Below, piece by piece: positions 1 to 8,254 of a stretch of DNA of 32,329 bases (positions are counted from its first letter, which is position 1; each line of letters begins with the position of its first letter). This stretch comes from Acidobacteriota bacterium. Lineage in GTDB: Bacteria > Actinomycetota > Acidimicrobiia > Acidimicrobiales > RAAP-2. Both the position numbers and the translations under genes were made by a program. Location of the stretch: positions 1 to 32,329 of the forward strand of contig JAGWHY010000016.1 of assembly GCA_028873575.1 (NCBI GenBank), written 5' to 3'. The notes under the pieces were generated by a model. The model was not told the DNA's origin, searched no databases, and saw nothing but the letters and a program-made list of their open reading frames with translations.

Positions 1-1490
1 CGGAGCCACGTACTGTTGGCGGTCACCGGATTGAAGTTGGCGATGGCTTTGGCGTAGAGGGCGTCGACTGCTTTCATACGGACGCCGCTCGGAAAGCTGT
101 CGGGGTACGCCGGACCACTCCACGACCGCGCAGTTGTCGATGGCGCGGTGGTCGTAGGACGAGTGAAGATGGCGACGTCCACAACCCCCTTCGAGGCCGC
201 CGTAGCGGTCCCCACGTCACTCGCGAACGTTTGTACCGTGGACGGCACGCCTAGTCGTCGCCAACTCGCGACGACTAGGCGAGCAACGGTCCGGTCTAGC
301 GCACTCGGACCAACCCCGATGCGGACCAACAGTATCCGTCCGCGAACGTCGAACCATCCAGACGCCCGACGATCAAAGCCCGCGATCCGTAGGACTTGGA
401 CGGCGCAGGTGAAGCAATCGTTCAAGCCGTTGGTCGTCGCCGTCGGCGTCGACGTCGTCGTGGTGGTCTGCGCACCCGGTCCCACCCCGCCATTACCCGG
501 GTACGCGCTCTGGCCTTGTGAGAAGAGGGCCGACTGGGCGACCGAGGGAGAGAACGTGACATTGCCCCACAACGCGTTAATCATCGCTTGACGATCAAGT
601 GACCAGCTCAACGCCTTACGCACGAGAACGCGTCTCGTGAGCGGGCCGTGCGGCGCGAAGGTCAGTTCCTCGACGTCACTGGAGGTACCGATGCGACTCG
701 ACAAGTTGGGATACGAGCCCAGCGCCTCAACGTTGGACTTTGACACCACGAGCGAGTACCCCGCGAATGCACCCTCGTTCGTGCGTGCCGGCGTTGGGCT
801 GGAGGTGATAACGACACGGCCGAATCGATTGGTGTCGAGTGGCCAGGCCCGATTCATCGAGAGCACTACCCGAGACGGAGTGGCACTGCGAACCAGGTAC
901 GGTCCGAGCGATGGATCTCGTTGCAGTTTGCTGATCGCGCATCCTCCCGCGACGCCACGTTCTTCCACGTCACGAAAGAGCATGGCCCAGTCGGCGTAGT
1001 CACTCGAAAACGTGGCCGTCACGCTCAGGCCGTCGTTCGACACGCTGAGCGACTTGATGGCCCGGTAGCCGTCGGCGCGGATGCTCGCGAGGCGCCGAGC
1101 GCGCTGCCACCAACTCACGAGGTCACTCGCCGTAAAGAGCGCGCCATTGCTCCAGTGCAGTCCTTGAGCCAAGGTGTAACGGACGGTCTGTGGAGCGAGC
1201 GACGTGAGTTCCGTTGTGGTGATGGCTCCGCCCTCACCAACCAAAACGCCGCCGGGTGACGTCATAAACGCCGAAGGGCGCACGAGGTCCAAGATCGCGC
1301 TGGAACTGTTTCCGGCCGTCGCGTCGAAGAACGTGCATCCAGTGAACGGTCCGGGTAGCGAAAGAACCAGCGTTCGAGCGTTTTCATTGACGGCCGGCGC
1401 GGCACTCGACGTGCCCAGTGGCGTTAGTAACGCGCCGAGGACGAACGCGGCACCCGAGACGAGACGCAGTGAACTACGCCAGTGTGCCAC
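1..1490 (-). CDS. Exported solute-binding protein, ABC transporter family 5 (partial, C-terminus off the window)
   Basis: The frame is open from a GTG at 1490 to the left edge, giving about 496 residues with no stop. The N-terminus looks like a Sec signal peptide: basic residues, a hydrophobic stretch at about residues 9-27, then an Ala-rich cleavage site near SSAAP. There is no lipobox Cys. The mature part matches SBP_bac_5 (DppA/OppA type) features: a 'VRYTLAQGLHWSNG' segment followed by 'FTASDLVSWW', 'RKALSWSLDRQAMI', then a Pro-Gly stretch and 'RIAGFD'. It would bind a peptide or similar solute outside the membrane and hand it to permeases. A Thr-rich insert and a CFTC motif interrupt the usual post-hinge region. 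The start lies 3 nt after the secG stop, so translation is probably coupled. The cognate permeases may be the orphan set at 13.8-17.6 kb (inference). Family is fairly sure; ligand unknown. Confidence 0.82.
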   Translation of the reverse strand, partial: MAHWRSSLRLVSGAAFVLGALLTPLGTSSAAPAVNENARTLVLSLPGPFTGCTFFDATAGNSSSAILDLVRPSAFMTSPGGVLVGEGGAITTTELTSLAPQTVRYTLAQGLHWSNGALFTASDLVSWWQRARRLASIRADGYRAIKSLSVSNDGLSVTATFSSDYADWAMLFRDVEERGVAGGCAISKLQRDPSLGPYLVRSATPSRVVLSMNRAWPLDTNRFGRVVITSSPTPARTNEGAFAGYSLVVSKSNVEALGSYPNLSSRIGTSSDVEELTFAPHGPLTRRVLVRKALSWSLDRQAMINALWGNVTFSPSVAQSALFSQGQSAYPGNGGVGPGAQTTTTTSTPTATTNGLNDCFTCAVQVLRIAGFDRRASGWFDVRGRILLVRIGVGPSALDRTVARLVVASWRRLGVPSTVQTFASDVGTATAASKGVVDVAIFTRPTTTAPSTTARSWSGPAYPDSFPSGVRMKAVDALYAKAIANFNPVTANSTWL

Positions 1491-1493
1491 TGC

Positions 1494-1724
1494 CTACTGC
1501 AGGCGCAGATCGAGCGAAAGCGTCGCGAAGGTAAAGACGAGCGCGACGGCGATGGTGATGCGGTCGAGATTCTTCTCCGCCACCGTCGAGCCAGAGGCCA
1601 CCGAACCAAGTGATCCACCCATGAGGTCCGATATTCCCCCACCGCGCCCCGAGTGCAGGAGCACGAGGAAAATGAGACTGACGACGGAGAGGGACTCGAT
1701 CACGATGATGGTCCAGGTAAGCAT
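1494..1724 (-). CDS. secG: Preprotein translocase subunit SecG
   Basis: The product is a 76-residue membrane protein. Two hydrophobic helices (about residues 3-23 and 54-72) flank a cytoplasmic loop with the SecG signature LLHSGRGGGIS and a Gly/Ser-rich stretch. SecG associates with SecYE and helps SecA-driven export. The ATG is preceded by a clear GGAGG (spacing about 7 nt) lying in the 14-nt gap after tpiA. Its place after gap-pgk-tpiA is the usual actinobacterial arrangement, and the length is normal for the family. Confidence 0.93.
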   Translation of the reverse strand: MLTWTIIVIESLSVVSLIFLVLLHSGRGGGISDLMGGSLGSVASGSTVAEKNLDRITIAVALVFTFATLSLDLRLQ

Positions 1725-1738
1725 GAAAAAACCTCCGA

Positions 1739-2518
1739 TTAGCGCAGTTCAGCGTAGCAGTCGTCGACCGCCCGAATGATCGCAAGGAACGATTCAGCCT
1801 TTAGGCTGGCGCCACCCACGAGGAATCCGTTCACGCCCTGGCTAATGAGTTCTCCAGCGTTCTCGGGCGAGACCGACCCACCGTAAAGCACCAACGCCCC
1901 CGGCATCTCCAAGTCCGCCGCGACCAAACGCACGTGGGTGCTGATCGCGCGAACCTCGTCGGAGGTGGCGCTTCGCCCAGTTCCAATGGCCCAGAGTGGC
2001 TCGTAGGCGATCGTGACGAGGGCGCGCTGTGCGGGCGTGAGGGGCTCTAGTGCGTCACGGAGTTGGCCCGCGACGAACTCGTTCTGTCCTCCGGCGCTAC
2101 GCACGTCGAGGTCCTCGCCCACGCAGAGAATCGCGCGCAGGCCGGCGCGCACGACTGCGAACAGTGTCGCGCGCACGACGTCGTCACTCATGGCGTAGAG
2201 GGTTCGACGCTCGGAGTGTCCCACGATCACCTGCGTGACACCCAGTCGCGCGAGCTGCCCGACAGATATCTCACCGGTGTGCGCCCCCGCGTCGTGCGCG
2301 TTCACGTGCTGCGCGGCCATCGCCACCGGTACGCGGTCGGCTTCGAGCACCGACGAGACGCTGCGGAGGTCCACGAAAGGTGGCGCGACCACCACGTCGG
2401 TGTGCGCCACTGGCTGGTGTCGAAGGACGACACCAATCTGTTGGGTGAGGTGTACGGCCTCGACGAAGTCGAGATTCATCTTCCAGTTACCCACGACGAG
2501 GCCTCGGGCGTCACTCAT
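1739..2518 (-). CDS. tpiA: Triosephosphate isomerase
   Basis: A 259-residue TIM-barrel enzyme interconverting dihydroxyacetone phosphate and glyceraldehyde 3-phosphate. Visible active-site residues are N11 and K13 in GNWKMN, H101 in VIVGHSERR and E173 in AYEPLWAIGTG, with the phosphate-binding GGSV at about 213-216. I chose the ATG at 2518 because it overlaps the pgk stop as ATGA, a typical coupled start. A GTG three codons upstream would also be open. Length is normal. It belongs to the gap-pgk-tpiA glycolytic block of the long minus-strand run. Confidence 0.95.
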   Translation of the reverse strand: MSDARGLVVGNWKMNLDFVEAVHLTQQIGVVLRHQPVAHTDVVVAPPFVDLRSVSSVLEADRVPVAMAAQHVNAHDAGAHTGEISVGQLARLGVTQVIVGHSERRTLYAMSDDVVRATLFAVVRAGLRAILCVGEDLDVRSAGGQNEFVAGQLRDALEPLTPAQRALVTIAYEPLWAIGTGRSATSDEVRAISTHVRLVAADLEMPGALVLYGGSVSPENAGELISQGVNGFLVGGASLKAESFLAIIRAVDDCYAELR

Positions 2519-3654
2519 GCGTTCCACTTACTTTCTCGAAGGGCGCGCAGGCCCGGAAGGTCGCCGTACTGCACGAGCTCCAATGAGGCGCCACCACCGG
2601 TGGAGACAAAGCTCACCTGATCCTGCAGCCCAAAGCTGAAAAGTGCCGCCACTGAGTCGCCCCCACCAACGATTGACGTCGCCGACGACGCCGCCACGGC
2701 GCGCGCCACGGCTTCGGTCCCCGCGGCGAAGCGCGGATCTTCGAACACGCCCATGGGTCCGTTCCACAAAATGGTCCCCGCCCGCTCGATTACCTCCGCG
2801 AACTGCGCGGCACTGACTGGTCCGACGTCGAGGCCCATCGCGTCGTCGGGAATGTTGGGTCCGAAACTCATCACGGGTTCCGGGCCGCCCCGGCCAAAGG
2901 TTTGGTCGCGTCGCAGTCCACGCGCGTCGTGGGGAATCAACACCCGACCCGACGCCAACAGTGCGGCGCACTCGTCGACAAAATCCGCGTCGAAGAGCGA
3001 GCCCCCAATGGAGCGGCCCTCGGCCACCGCGAACGTGTACGACATGCCCCCGCCCACGATGACCGTGTCTGCTTTTTCGCACAGCACCTTCACCAGCGCC
3101 AATTTGTCCTTTACTTTGGCACCACCCACGATGGCCACGAACGGTCTGACGGGCTGCTCGAGGGCCGCGAGAATCATCTCCGTCTCGCGGCGCAGATTCG
3201 GTCCCGCCGCGCTGGGCACCAGGGTCGGCGGAACCATAATCGAGGCGTGCGCTCGATGCGACGCCCCAAAGGCCTCGTTGACGTAGTAGTCGAAGCCGTC
3301 GATCAGCGCGGCGCCGAATTCGTAGTCATTCGTCTCTTCTCCCGGCGAGAATCGCAGATTCTCGAGCAACGTCACGCCGGGGCAAAGTTCATCGAGGCGT
3401 TGGCGTACGGGCGCCACGCGATACTCCTCCACCACGTGGCCACGGGGTCGTCCAAAGTGCGTGCACACCACGACCTCAGCGCCCCGATTGAGCAGATCCT
3501 GCAGCAGAGGCACGGTCGCGCGAAGACGAAAGTCGTCACTAACGCGCAACGCCCCGTCCACCATCGTCACCGGCGCGTTCAAATCCGCGCGCACGAGGAC
3601 ACGCCGACCGTCGAGGCGGCCCCAGCGTTCGTGTGAGGGTAGTGCCGCGTCCAC
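2515..3654 (-). CDS. pgk: Phosphoglycerate kinase
   Basis: Transfers phosphate from 1,3-bisphosphoglycerate to ADP. The 379-residue product has the N-terminal substrate motif RVLVRADLNAP (about 18-28), the THFGRPRG loop, 'IVGGAKVKDKL', 'NGPMGVFE' and the C-terminal GGGDSVAAL nucleotide site. The length is slightly short (family about 390-400). The GTG start sits 3 nt after the gap stop with no good ribosome-binding site, so coupling to gap is likely. The stop overlaps the tpiA start by 4 nt. Confidence 0.95.
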   Translation of the reverse strand: MDAALPSHERWGRLDGRRVLVRADLNAPVTMVDGALRVSDDFRLRATVPLLQDLLNRGAEVVVCTHFGRPRGHVVEEYRVAPVRQRLDELCPGVTLLENLRFSPGEETNDYEFGAALIDGFDYYVNEAFGASHRAHASIMVPPTLVPSAAGPNLRRETEMILAALEQPVRPFVAIVGGAKVKDKLALVKVLCEKADTVIVGGGMSYTFAVAEGRSIGGSLFDADFVDECAALLASGRVLIPHDARGLRRDQTFGRGGPEPVMSFGPNIPDDAMGLDVGPVSAAQFAEVIERAGTILWNGPMGVFEDPRFAAGTEAVARAVAASSATSIVGGGDSVAALFSFGLQDQVSFVSTGGGASLELVQYGDLPGLRALRESKWNA

Positions 3655-3657
3655 GTC

Positions 3658-4668
3658 CTATCGACGACCAACGAGTGTGGTGAGGTCAACGAGACGATTC
3701 GAGTAACCCCACTCGTTGTCGTACCACCCGAAGACTTTGACCAGCGAGCGGTCGTGGTCGAGCTTTTGCACCATGGTCATTTCGGAGTCGAACGTGCACG
3801 AGGCCGCACTTCCCACGATGTCCGAGGACACAATGGGCTCGTCGGTGTAGACCAAGATCCCGGCCAGACGTCCCTTCGAGGCTTCGAGGAAGGCCGCGTT
3901 GATCTCCTCGACGCTCGTAGCACGCACCACGGCCGTAAAGTCGGTGATACTCCCTGCCGGCACCGGCACCCGCAAGGAAGTGCCGTCGAGGCGGCCCTTC
4001 ATCGCGGACAGCACCAGGCTGGTTGCGCGCGCCGCGCCGGTTGACGAGGGCACGATGTTGATGGCGGCCGCGCGAGAACGTCGGAGATCCTTATGCGCGA
4101 GGTCGAGCAGATTCTGGTCATTGGTGTAGGCGTGCACCGTGGTCATAAGGCCACCCTCCACGCCGAAGGCGTCGTCGAGTACCTTCACCATTGGCACGAA
4201 GCAGTTGGTCGTGCACGACGCGTTGGAGATCACGTGGTGGCGCTGCGGATCGTACGTGTCGTCGTTAACACCCATAACGAACGTCGCGTCGACGTCAGTG
4301 GCCGGCGCCGAAATTATGACCTTTTTGGCCCCCGCGTCAAGGTGCTGGGCGGCGGCGTCGCGACTCGTGAACAGCCCTGTGGACTCGATAACGACGTCAA
4401 CGTCGAGTTCACCCCACGGCAGCGCCGCCGGATTGCGCTCGGCGAAATCCTTAATTAGGCGCTCACCCACGAGAATGCCCTCGGCGCTTACCGAGACCGG
4501 AACACGCAGGGGGCCTTGCGTGGAATCGTGCTTCAACAAGTGGGCGTTCGTCGCTGACGAGGTCAAGTCATTCACCGCGACAATTTCGAGCTCGGGGTTG
4601 TTAAGTGACGCGCGCAGAAAGTTACGACCGATGCGGCCAAATCCATTAATGGCAATCCTGGTGCTCAC
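3658..4668 (-). CDS. gap: Glyceraldehyde-3-phosphate dehydrogenase, type I
   Basis: Oxidises glyceraldehyde 3-phosphate to 1,3-bisphosphoglycerate with NAD. The 336-residue protein shows the Rossmann start IAINGFGRIGRN, D34 in AVNDLT (favouring NAD over NADP), catalytic C152 in SNASCTTNC, and H179 in TTVHAYTNDQ. I chose the GTG at 4668 because it has a perfect AAGGAG five nt upstream and lies after the yvcK stop; a longer in-frame start at 4716 would run into yvcK. It follows yvcK by 19 nt, where many actinobacteria carry whiA. Confidence 0.96.
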   Translation of the reverse strand: MSTRIAINGFGRIGRNFLRASLNNPELEIVAVNDLTSSATNAHLLKHDSTQGPLRVPVSVSAEGILVGERLIKDFAERNPAALPWGELDVDVVIESTGLFTSRDAAAQHLDAGAKKVIISAPATDVDATFVMGVNDDTYDPQRHHVISNASCTTNCFVPMVKVLDDAFGVEGGLMTTVHAYTNDQNLLDLAHKDLRRSRAAAINIVPSSTGAARATSLVLSAMKGRLDGTSLRVPVPAGSITDFTAVVRATSVEEINAAFLEASKGRLAGILVYTDEPIVSSDIVGSAASCTFDSEMTMVQKLDHDRSLVKVFGWYDNEWGYSNRLVDLTTLVGRR

Positions 4669-4687
4669 GCGTTCTCCTTGAGTTTCG

Positions 4688-5554
4688 TTATAGGTCGCGA
4701 CGCAATTCGAGTCCAACGGCGTCGGACAATTTTGTCACATCGTGCACCAGGCGATTGCGGTCGGTCAACGGCCGAACACGCGTCCTGAGCGAACAGGGCT
4801 GACCGGCGAAGTCGCCGAACTCGTCCACGAGCACGACGTCGGGGACGACGCCGTGCGCCGTCAGAGCGTCGACGTGGTCTTGGAGCGAAAATCTCTCCGT
4901 CTCGGGCACCTGTGCTCGTAGGTTCGCGACGTAGATTTTACGCGCCCGAGTGCCGGCCAGCGCTTGGGTGATACCCGGAACGATGCAGGCCGCCAGCACA
5001 CTCGTGAATAGTGATCCAGGACCGATCACGACGGCGTCGGCGCGCTCGATGGTTTCGACCGCCTCGATTGGCGCCGCCGCGTTGGTCGGTTCCAGGTGCA
5101 GACGACGAATCGACGAAGAGCGCGCGACTTCGCTTTGGCCGCGCGACGATCCCTCTTCGGTCGTCGCGGTTAAGACCACGCCCTCACAGCTCGCCGGGAG
5201 GATTGCGCCGGTCACGCCGAGCACTTGCGCCACCGCACGAACCGACTCTTCCAAATTGCCCGTCGCGTCGAGCAGCCCGACGAGCAGCAAATTGCCCACC
5301 GTGTGACCGTCGAGCTCCCCGACGTGAAAACGATGCTCAAGGGACGCGGTCAAGGGATTCTCGGGATCGGCCAGTGCGCCCAGGCACTTGCGCAGGTCCC
5401 CAACCGCGGCCACGTTTAAGAGCGCGCGTAGCCGACCAGTAGACCCGCCGTCGTCGGCGACGGACACTACGCCTGTCACGTCGTCAGTCAACCGTCGCAG
5501 TGCGCGCAAAGAGACGGCGGTGCCGTGGCCGCCCCCGACCGCGACGAGTTTCAT
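4688..5554 (-). CDS. yvcK: YvcK/CofD-like protein (gluconeogenesis factor family)
   Basis: A 288-residue Rossmann-like protein of the YvcK branch of the CofD family. YvcK binds UDP-sugars and is linked to cell-wall precursor allocation and growth on gluconeogenic carbon in other bacteria. Visible motifs are GGGHGTAVSLRALR at the N-terminus, VSVADDGGSTGRLR (about 30-43) and VVIGPGSLFTSVLA. The start is the ATG at 5554, which overlaps the rapZ stop as ATGA; longer frames upstream lie inside rapZ. The neighbour order rapZ-yvcK is conserved widely. The exact role in this organism is inferred from the family. Confidence 0.9.
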   Translation of the reverse strand: MKLVAVGGGHGTAVSLRALRRLTDDVTGVVSVADDGGSTGRLRALLNVAAVGDLRKCLGALADPENPLTASLEHRFHVGELDGHTVGNLLLVGLLDATGNLEESVRAVAQVLGVTGAILPASCEGVVLTATTEEGSSRGQSEVARSSSIRRLHLEPTNAAAPIEAVETIERADAVVIGPGSLFTSVLAACIVPGITQALAGTRARKIYVANLRAQVPETERFSLQDHVDALTAHGVVPDVVLVDEFGDFAGQPCSLRTRVRPLTDRNRLVHDVTKLSDAVGLELRRDL

Positions 5555-6396
5555 CGTGTGACGTCGCGGTGAAAAACGACGTTGTCGACCCCGAGGCGTC
5601 GACGCAGTTCCTCGGCCACCGCGACGGAGCGGTGACGGCCACCCGTGCAGCCGATCGCGATCGAAAGATACGACTTGCCCTCGGCGGCGAAGGCGGGAAT
5701 CTGCCACTCGAGCAACTGGCTCACGTCGCGTAAAAAGTGCTGAGCCGGCTCTTGATTTAGGACGAACTCCGCGACCGGCTCGTCGAGCCCCGTCAGGGGA
5801 CGCAAGTCCTCGTCCCAGTGTGGATTCGGCAAAAAGCGGCAGTCAAAGACCAGGTCCACGTCGCGCGGAATACCGTAGGAGTACCCGAAGGAGACCAACG
5901 CGACGCGCATCGTTTCACCCGTGGAGGCATCCGAAAAGGTCTCCACAATCCGCCGTCGGAGCTGATTGGTGTTGAGAGAACCAGTGTCAAAGACCACGTC
6001 GGCGGCGTCGCGAATCGACTGAAGTCGCGCGCGTTCACCCTTGATGGAGTCGGCCAACGTCGGCGCAGGGAAAGGATGGCGGCGACGATTGCCTTCGTAG
6101 CGGTGAATGAGAACCTCGTCGGACGCGTCGAGGAACAGAATCTTGGCACTCTCGTGCAGCTGTTGGAGTTCACGCTCCACGGCGAGCAGTGCGTCAGGCT
6201 GCACGCGACCGGAACGACCCACGACAAAGGCGACACCCTTGAACTCGAGCGCACCCGCCGCCGCCAGTTCACTGACCCGCACGACCAGCTCAAGGGGCAG
6301 ATTGTCAATGACGAACCAGCCGAGATCCTCGAGCGCCGCCGACACCGTGGAGCGCCCCGCGCCGGACATTCCGGTGACTAAGAGGACCTCACTCAT
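5551..6396 (-). CDS. rapZ: RapZ/YvcJ-family nucleotide-binding protein
   Basis: A 281-residue P-loop protein of the usual family length (about 284). Its Walker A is GMSGAGRS (9-16), with Arg at the normal Lys position, as I recall for many actinobacterial members. Further family motifs are DTGSLNTNQLRR, SFGYSYGIPRDVDLVFDCRF (169-188) and the C-terminal GCTGGRHRS (249-257). In Enterobacteria RapZ controls the glmS-regulating small RNA pathway; in Gram-positives the role is less clear and tied to yvcK. The ATG at 6396 has GGGAGAG upstream and overlaps the uvrC end by 8 nt. Confidence 0.92.
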   Translation of the reverse strand: MSEVLLVTGMSGAGRSTVSAALEDLGWFVIDNLPLELVVRVSELAAAGALEFKGVAFVVGRSGRVQPDALLAVERELQQLHESAKILFLDASDEVLIHRYEGNRRRHPFPAPTLADSIKGERARLQSIRDAADVVFDTGSLNTNQLRRRIVETFSDASTGETMRVALVSFGYSYGIPRDVDLVFDCRFLPNPHWDEDLRPLTGLDEPVAEFVLNQEPAQHFLRDVSQLLEWQIPAFAAEGKSYLSIAIGCTGGRHRSVAVAEELRRRLGVDNVVFHRDVTR

Positions 6397-8254
6397 CGCG
6401 CGAACTCTCCCTCGCTGGACGTGGCGCCGTCGGCGCCTGTAAGTGATCGTAGAGCCTGCGCGCGACGTCACTGGGTAGCCACGCCAGCGCGTCAAGCTCC
6501 TCAAAGGTTGCACGACGTAACGCGTCGAGCGAGCCAAAGCACTCGAGTAAGCGTTCACGTCGGGCCGGACCAAGACCTCCCACGCCCTCAAGCGACGATG
6601 CGACCATGGACTTGCCACGCTTCGACCGGTGGAAGGTGATCGCGAAACGGTGCGCTTCGTCTCGGACGCGCTGCACGAGATAGAGCGCCTCGGAACCTCG
6701 TTCTAGCGCAATAGGCGTGTTCGAACCGGGTCGGTAGAGCAACTCTTCGCGCTTCGCGAGGGCTACGAACTCCACGTCGTGCTCGAGTCCGAGCGAGTGC
6801 GCGGCCTTTTGCGCGGCGTGCAGTTGAGGTAACCCACCGTCAATGATGATGAGATCCGGTCGGCGAAATTTGGACCCGGACTGTTCGTCGTGCCAGTGGC
6901 TTAAACGCCGGCGCACCACCTCCTCCATCGCTCCCGCGTCGTCGTTGCCCAGTATCTCCTTGACGTTGAAGTGTCGGTACTCACTCTTGAGCGCGAGACC
7001 GTCTTCCATGACCACCATGGAGCCGACGTAGTTCGTCCCTTGCAGATGACTCATGTCGAAGCATTCGATGCGATAGGGCGGTTCGGCTAAGCCCAACGCC
7101 TCGCCCAGCTCTTGCAGGGCCCGCGACCGCACGTTGTGATCACTCTGGCGACGTAGTGAATCGCGCTCAATCACCGCTTTGGCGTCGACGCGCGCCATCT
7201 CCACCACGCGGCGGCGCTTACCACGCTCGGGCGCGACGACGCGCACCTTCTTGCCCCGTAGCTCACTGAGGTAGGCCGCGACGAGCGGATTCGCGATATT
7301 GCTTGACGTGACGACTACTTCCTCGGGCACCGAGGTGGCGTCGAGATACATTTCGGTCAGCACACTCTCCACAATCTCGGTGTCATCTTCGTCCATCGAT
7401 CGATCGACCAGGTGCACGCTGCGACCAATGACGCGACCAAAGCGCACGCGAAAGCGCACCACCGCAGCCCTCGAACCCTCACTCGCCACCGCGATCACGT
7501 CGAGATTCGAATAGTCGTCGAGCACCACGTGCTGACTGGCCGCGGCGCGTTCCAGCGCCGCCAGTCCGTCACGCGCCTTAGCGGCCGCCTCGTAGTGCTT
7601 TTTCTCCGCCGCCGATTTCATCTGCGCGTTGAGTAGATCGCGCAGTGGCTTGACGTCACCTTCGAAGAATCGGGCCCAGGACTGCACGAGCCCCTGGTAC
7701 TGCGCCTCGTCGACCGCGCCAACGCACGGTCCCGAGCATTTGCCAATGTCGAAGAGAAGACAGGGCCGCTGTAGTCGTGCTTGATACTGGAACTTGTGTT
7801 TCGTGCACGTACGAAGAGGAAACGCGTACAGCAGCTCATCGATCGTGACGCGCAGGGCGCGCACGTCCACGAAGGGCCCAAAGTATCGCACCCCCTTGTG
7901 GTGCGCACCGCGCGTCGTGTACGGCGCCGGAAACGGCGTGCGCGCGTCGATCGCGACGTACGGAAAAGTCTTGTCATCCTTAAGGCGCAGGTTATAGCGC
8001 GGCTGATTTTCCTTAATTAGCTCGTTTTCCAGAACCAGCGCGTCGAGTTCACTCGGGGTGACGATCCACTCAACCGAGGCCGCGTCGTTCATGAGTAACT
8101 GCGTCTTTTGCGTCAATCCGTCGGGGCGCTGGAAGTAACTCGAGAGTCGCTGGCGCAATGAGCGCGCCTTACCCACGTAGATCACGACGCCACGGTCGTT
8201 GCGAAAGAGGTAGCAGCCGCTTTGGCGAGGAATGCCCGTCGGCTTTGGAAACAT
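6389..8254 (-). CDS. uvrC: UvrABC excinuclease subunit C
   Basis: The dual-incision nuclease of nucleotide-excision repair, 621 residues. The N-terminal GIY-YIG nuclease is visible (SGCYLFRND, then VIYVGKARSLRQRLSSYF). A Cys cluster follows around the CLLFDIGKCSGPC segment, then a UVR motif near 205-240 (the UvrB contact), the RNase H-like endonuclease half (IECFDMSH, LIIIDGG) and a C-terminal helix-hairpin-helix (LEGVGGLGPARRERLLECFG). The ATG overlaps the uvrA stop as TGATG, so the two are translationally coupled. Confidence 0.96.
   Translation of the reverse strand: MFPKPTGIPRQSGCYLFRNDRGVVIYVGKARSLRQRLSSYFQRPDGLTQKTQLLMNDAASVEWIVTPSELDALVLENELIKENQPRYNLRLKDDKTFPYVAIDARTPFPAPYTTRGAHHKGVRYFGPFVDVRALRVTIDELLYAFPLRTCTKHKFQYQARLQRPCLLFDIGKCSGPCVGAVDEAQYQGLVQSWARFFEGDVKPLRDLLNAQMKSAAEKKHYEAAAKARDGLAALERAAASQHVVLDDYSNLDVIAVASEGSRAAVVRFRVRFGRVIGRSVHLVDRSMDEDDTEIVESVLTEMYLDATSVPEEVVVTSSNIANPLVAAYLSELRGKKVRVVAPERGKRRRVVEMARVDAKAVIERDSLRRQSDHNVRSRALQELGEALGLAEPPYRIECFDMSHLQGTNYVGSMVVMEDGLALKSEYRHFNVKEILGNDDAGAMEEVVRRRLSHWHDEQSGSKFRRPDLIIIDGGLPQLHAAQKAAHSLGLEHDVEFVALAKREELLYRPGSNTPIALERGSEALYLVQRVRDEAHRFAITFHRSKRGKSMVASSLEGVGGLGPARRERLLECFGSLDALRRATFEELDALAWLPSDVARRLYDHLQAPTAPRPARESSRDE

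Noticed and set aside
148-1259. Several plus-strand frames over the left edge
   Set aside because: The minus-strand frame from 1490 is continuously open to the edge and matches a solute-binding protein with a signal peptide, so these are shadows.
2902-3636. 244-codon plus-strand frame opposite pgk
   Set aside because: Antisense shadow of pgk, rich in His/Arg as expected from complementing GC-rich codons.
4669-4716. Longer N-terminus for gap
   Set aside because: It would overlap yvcK, and the GTG at 4668 has a perfect ribosome-binding site and begins at the conserved Rossmann motif.
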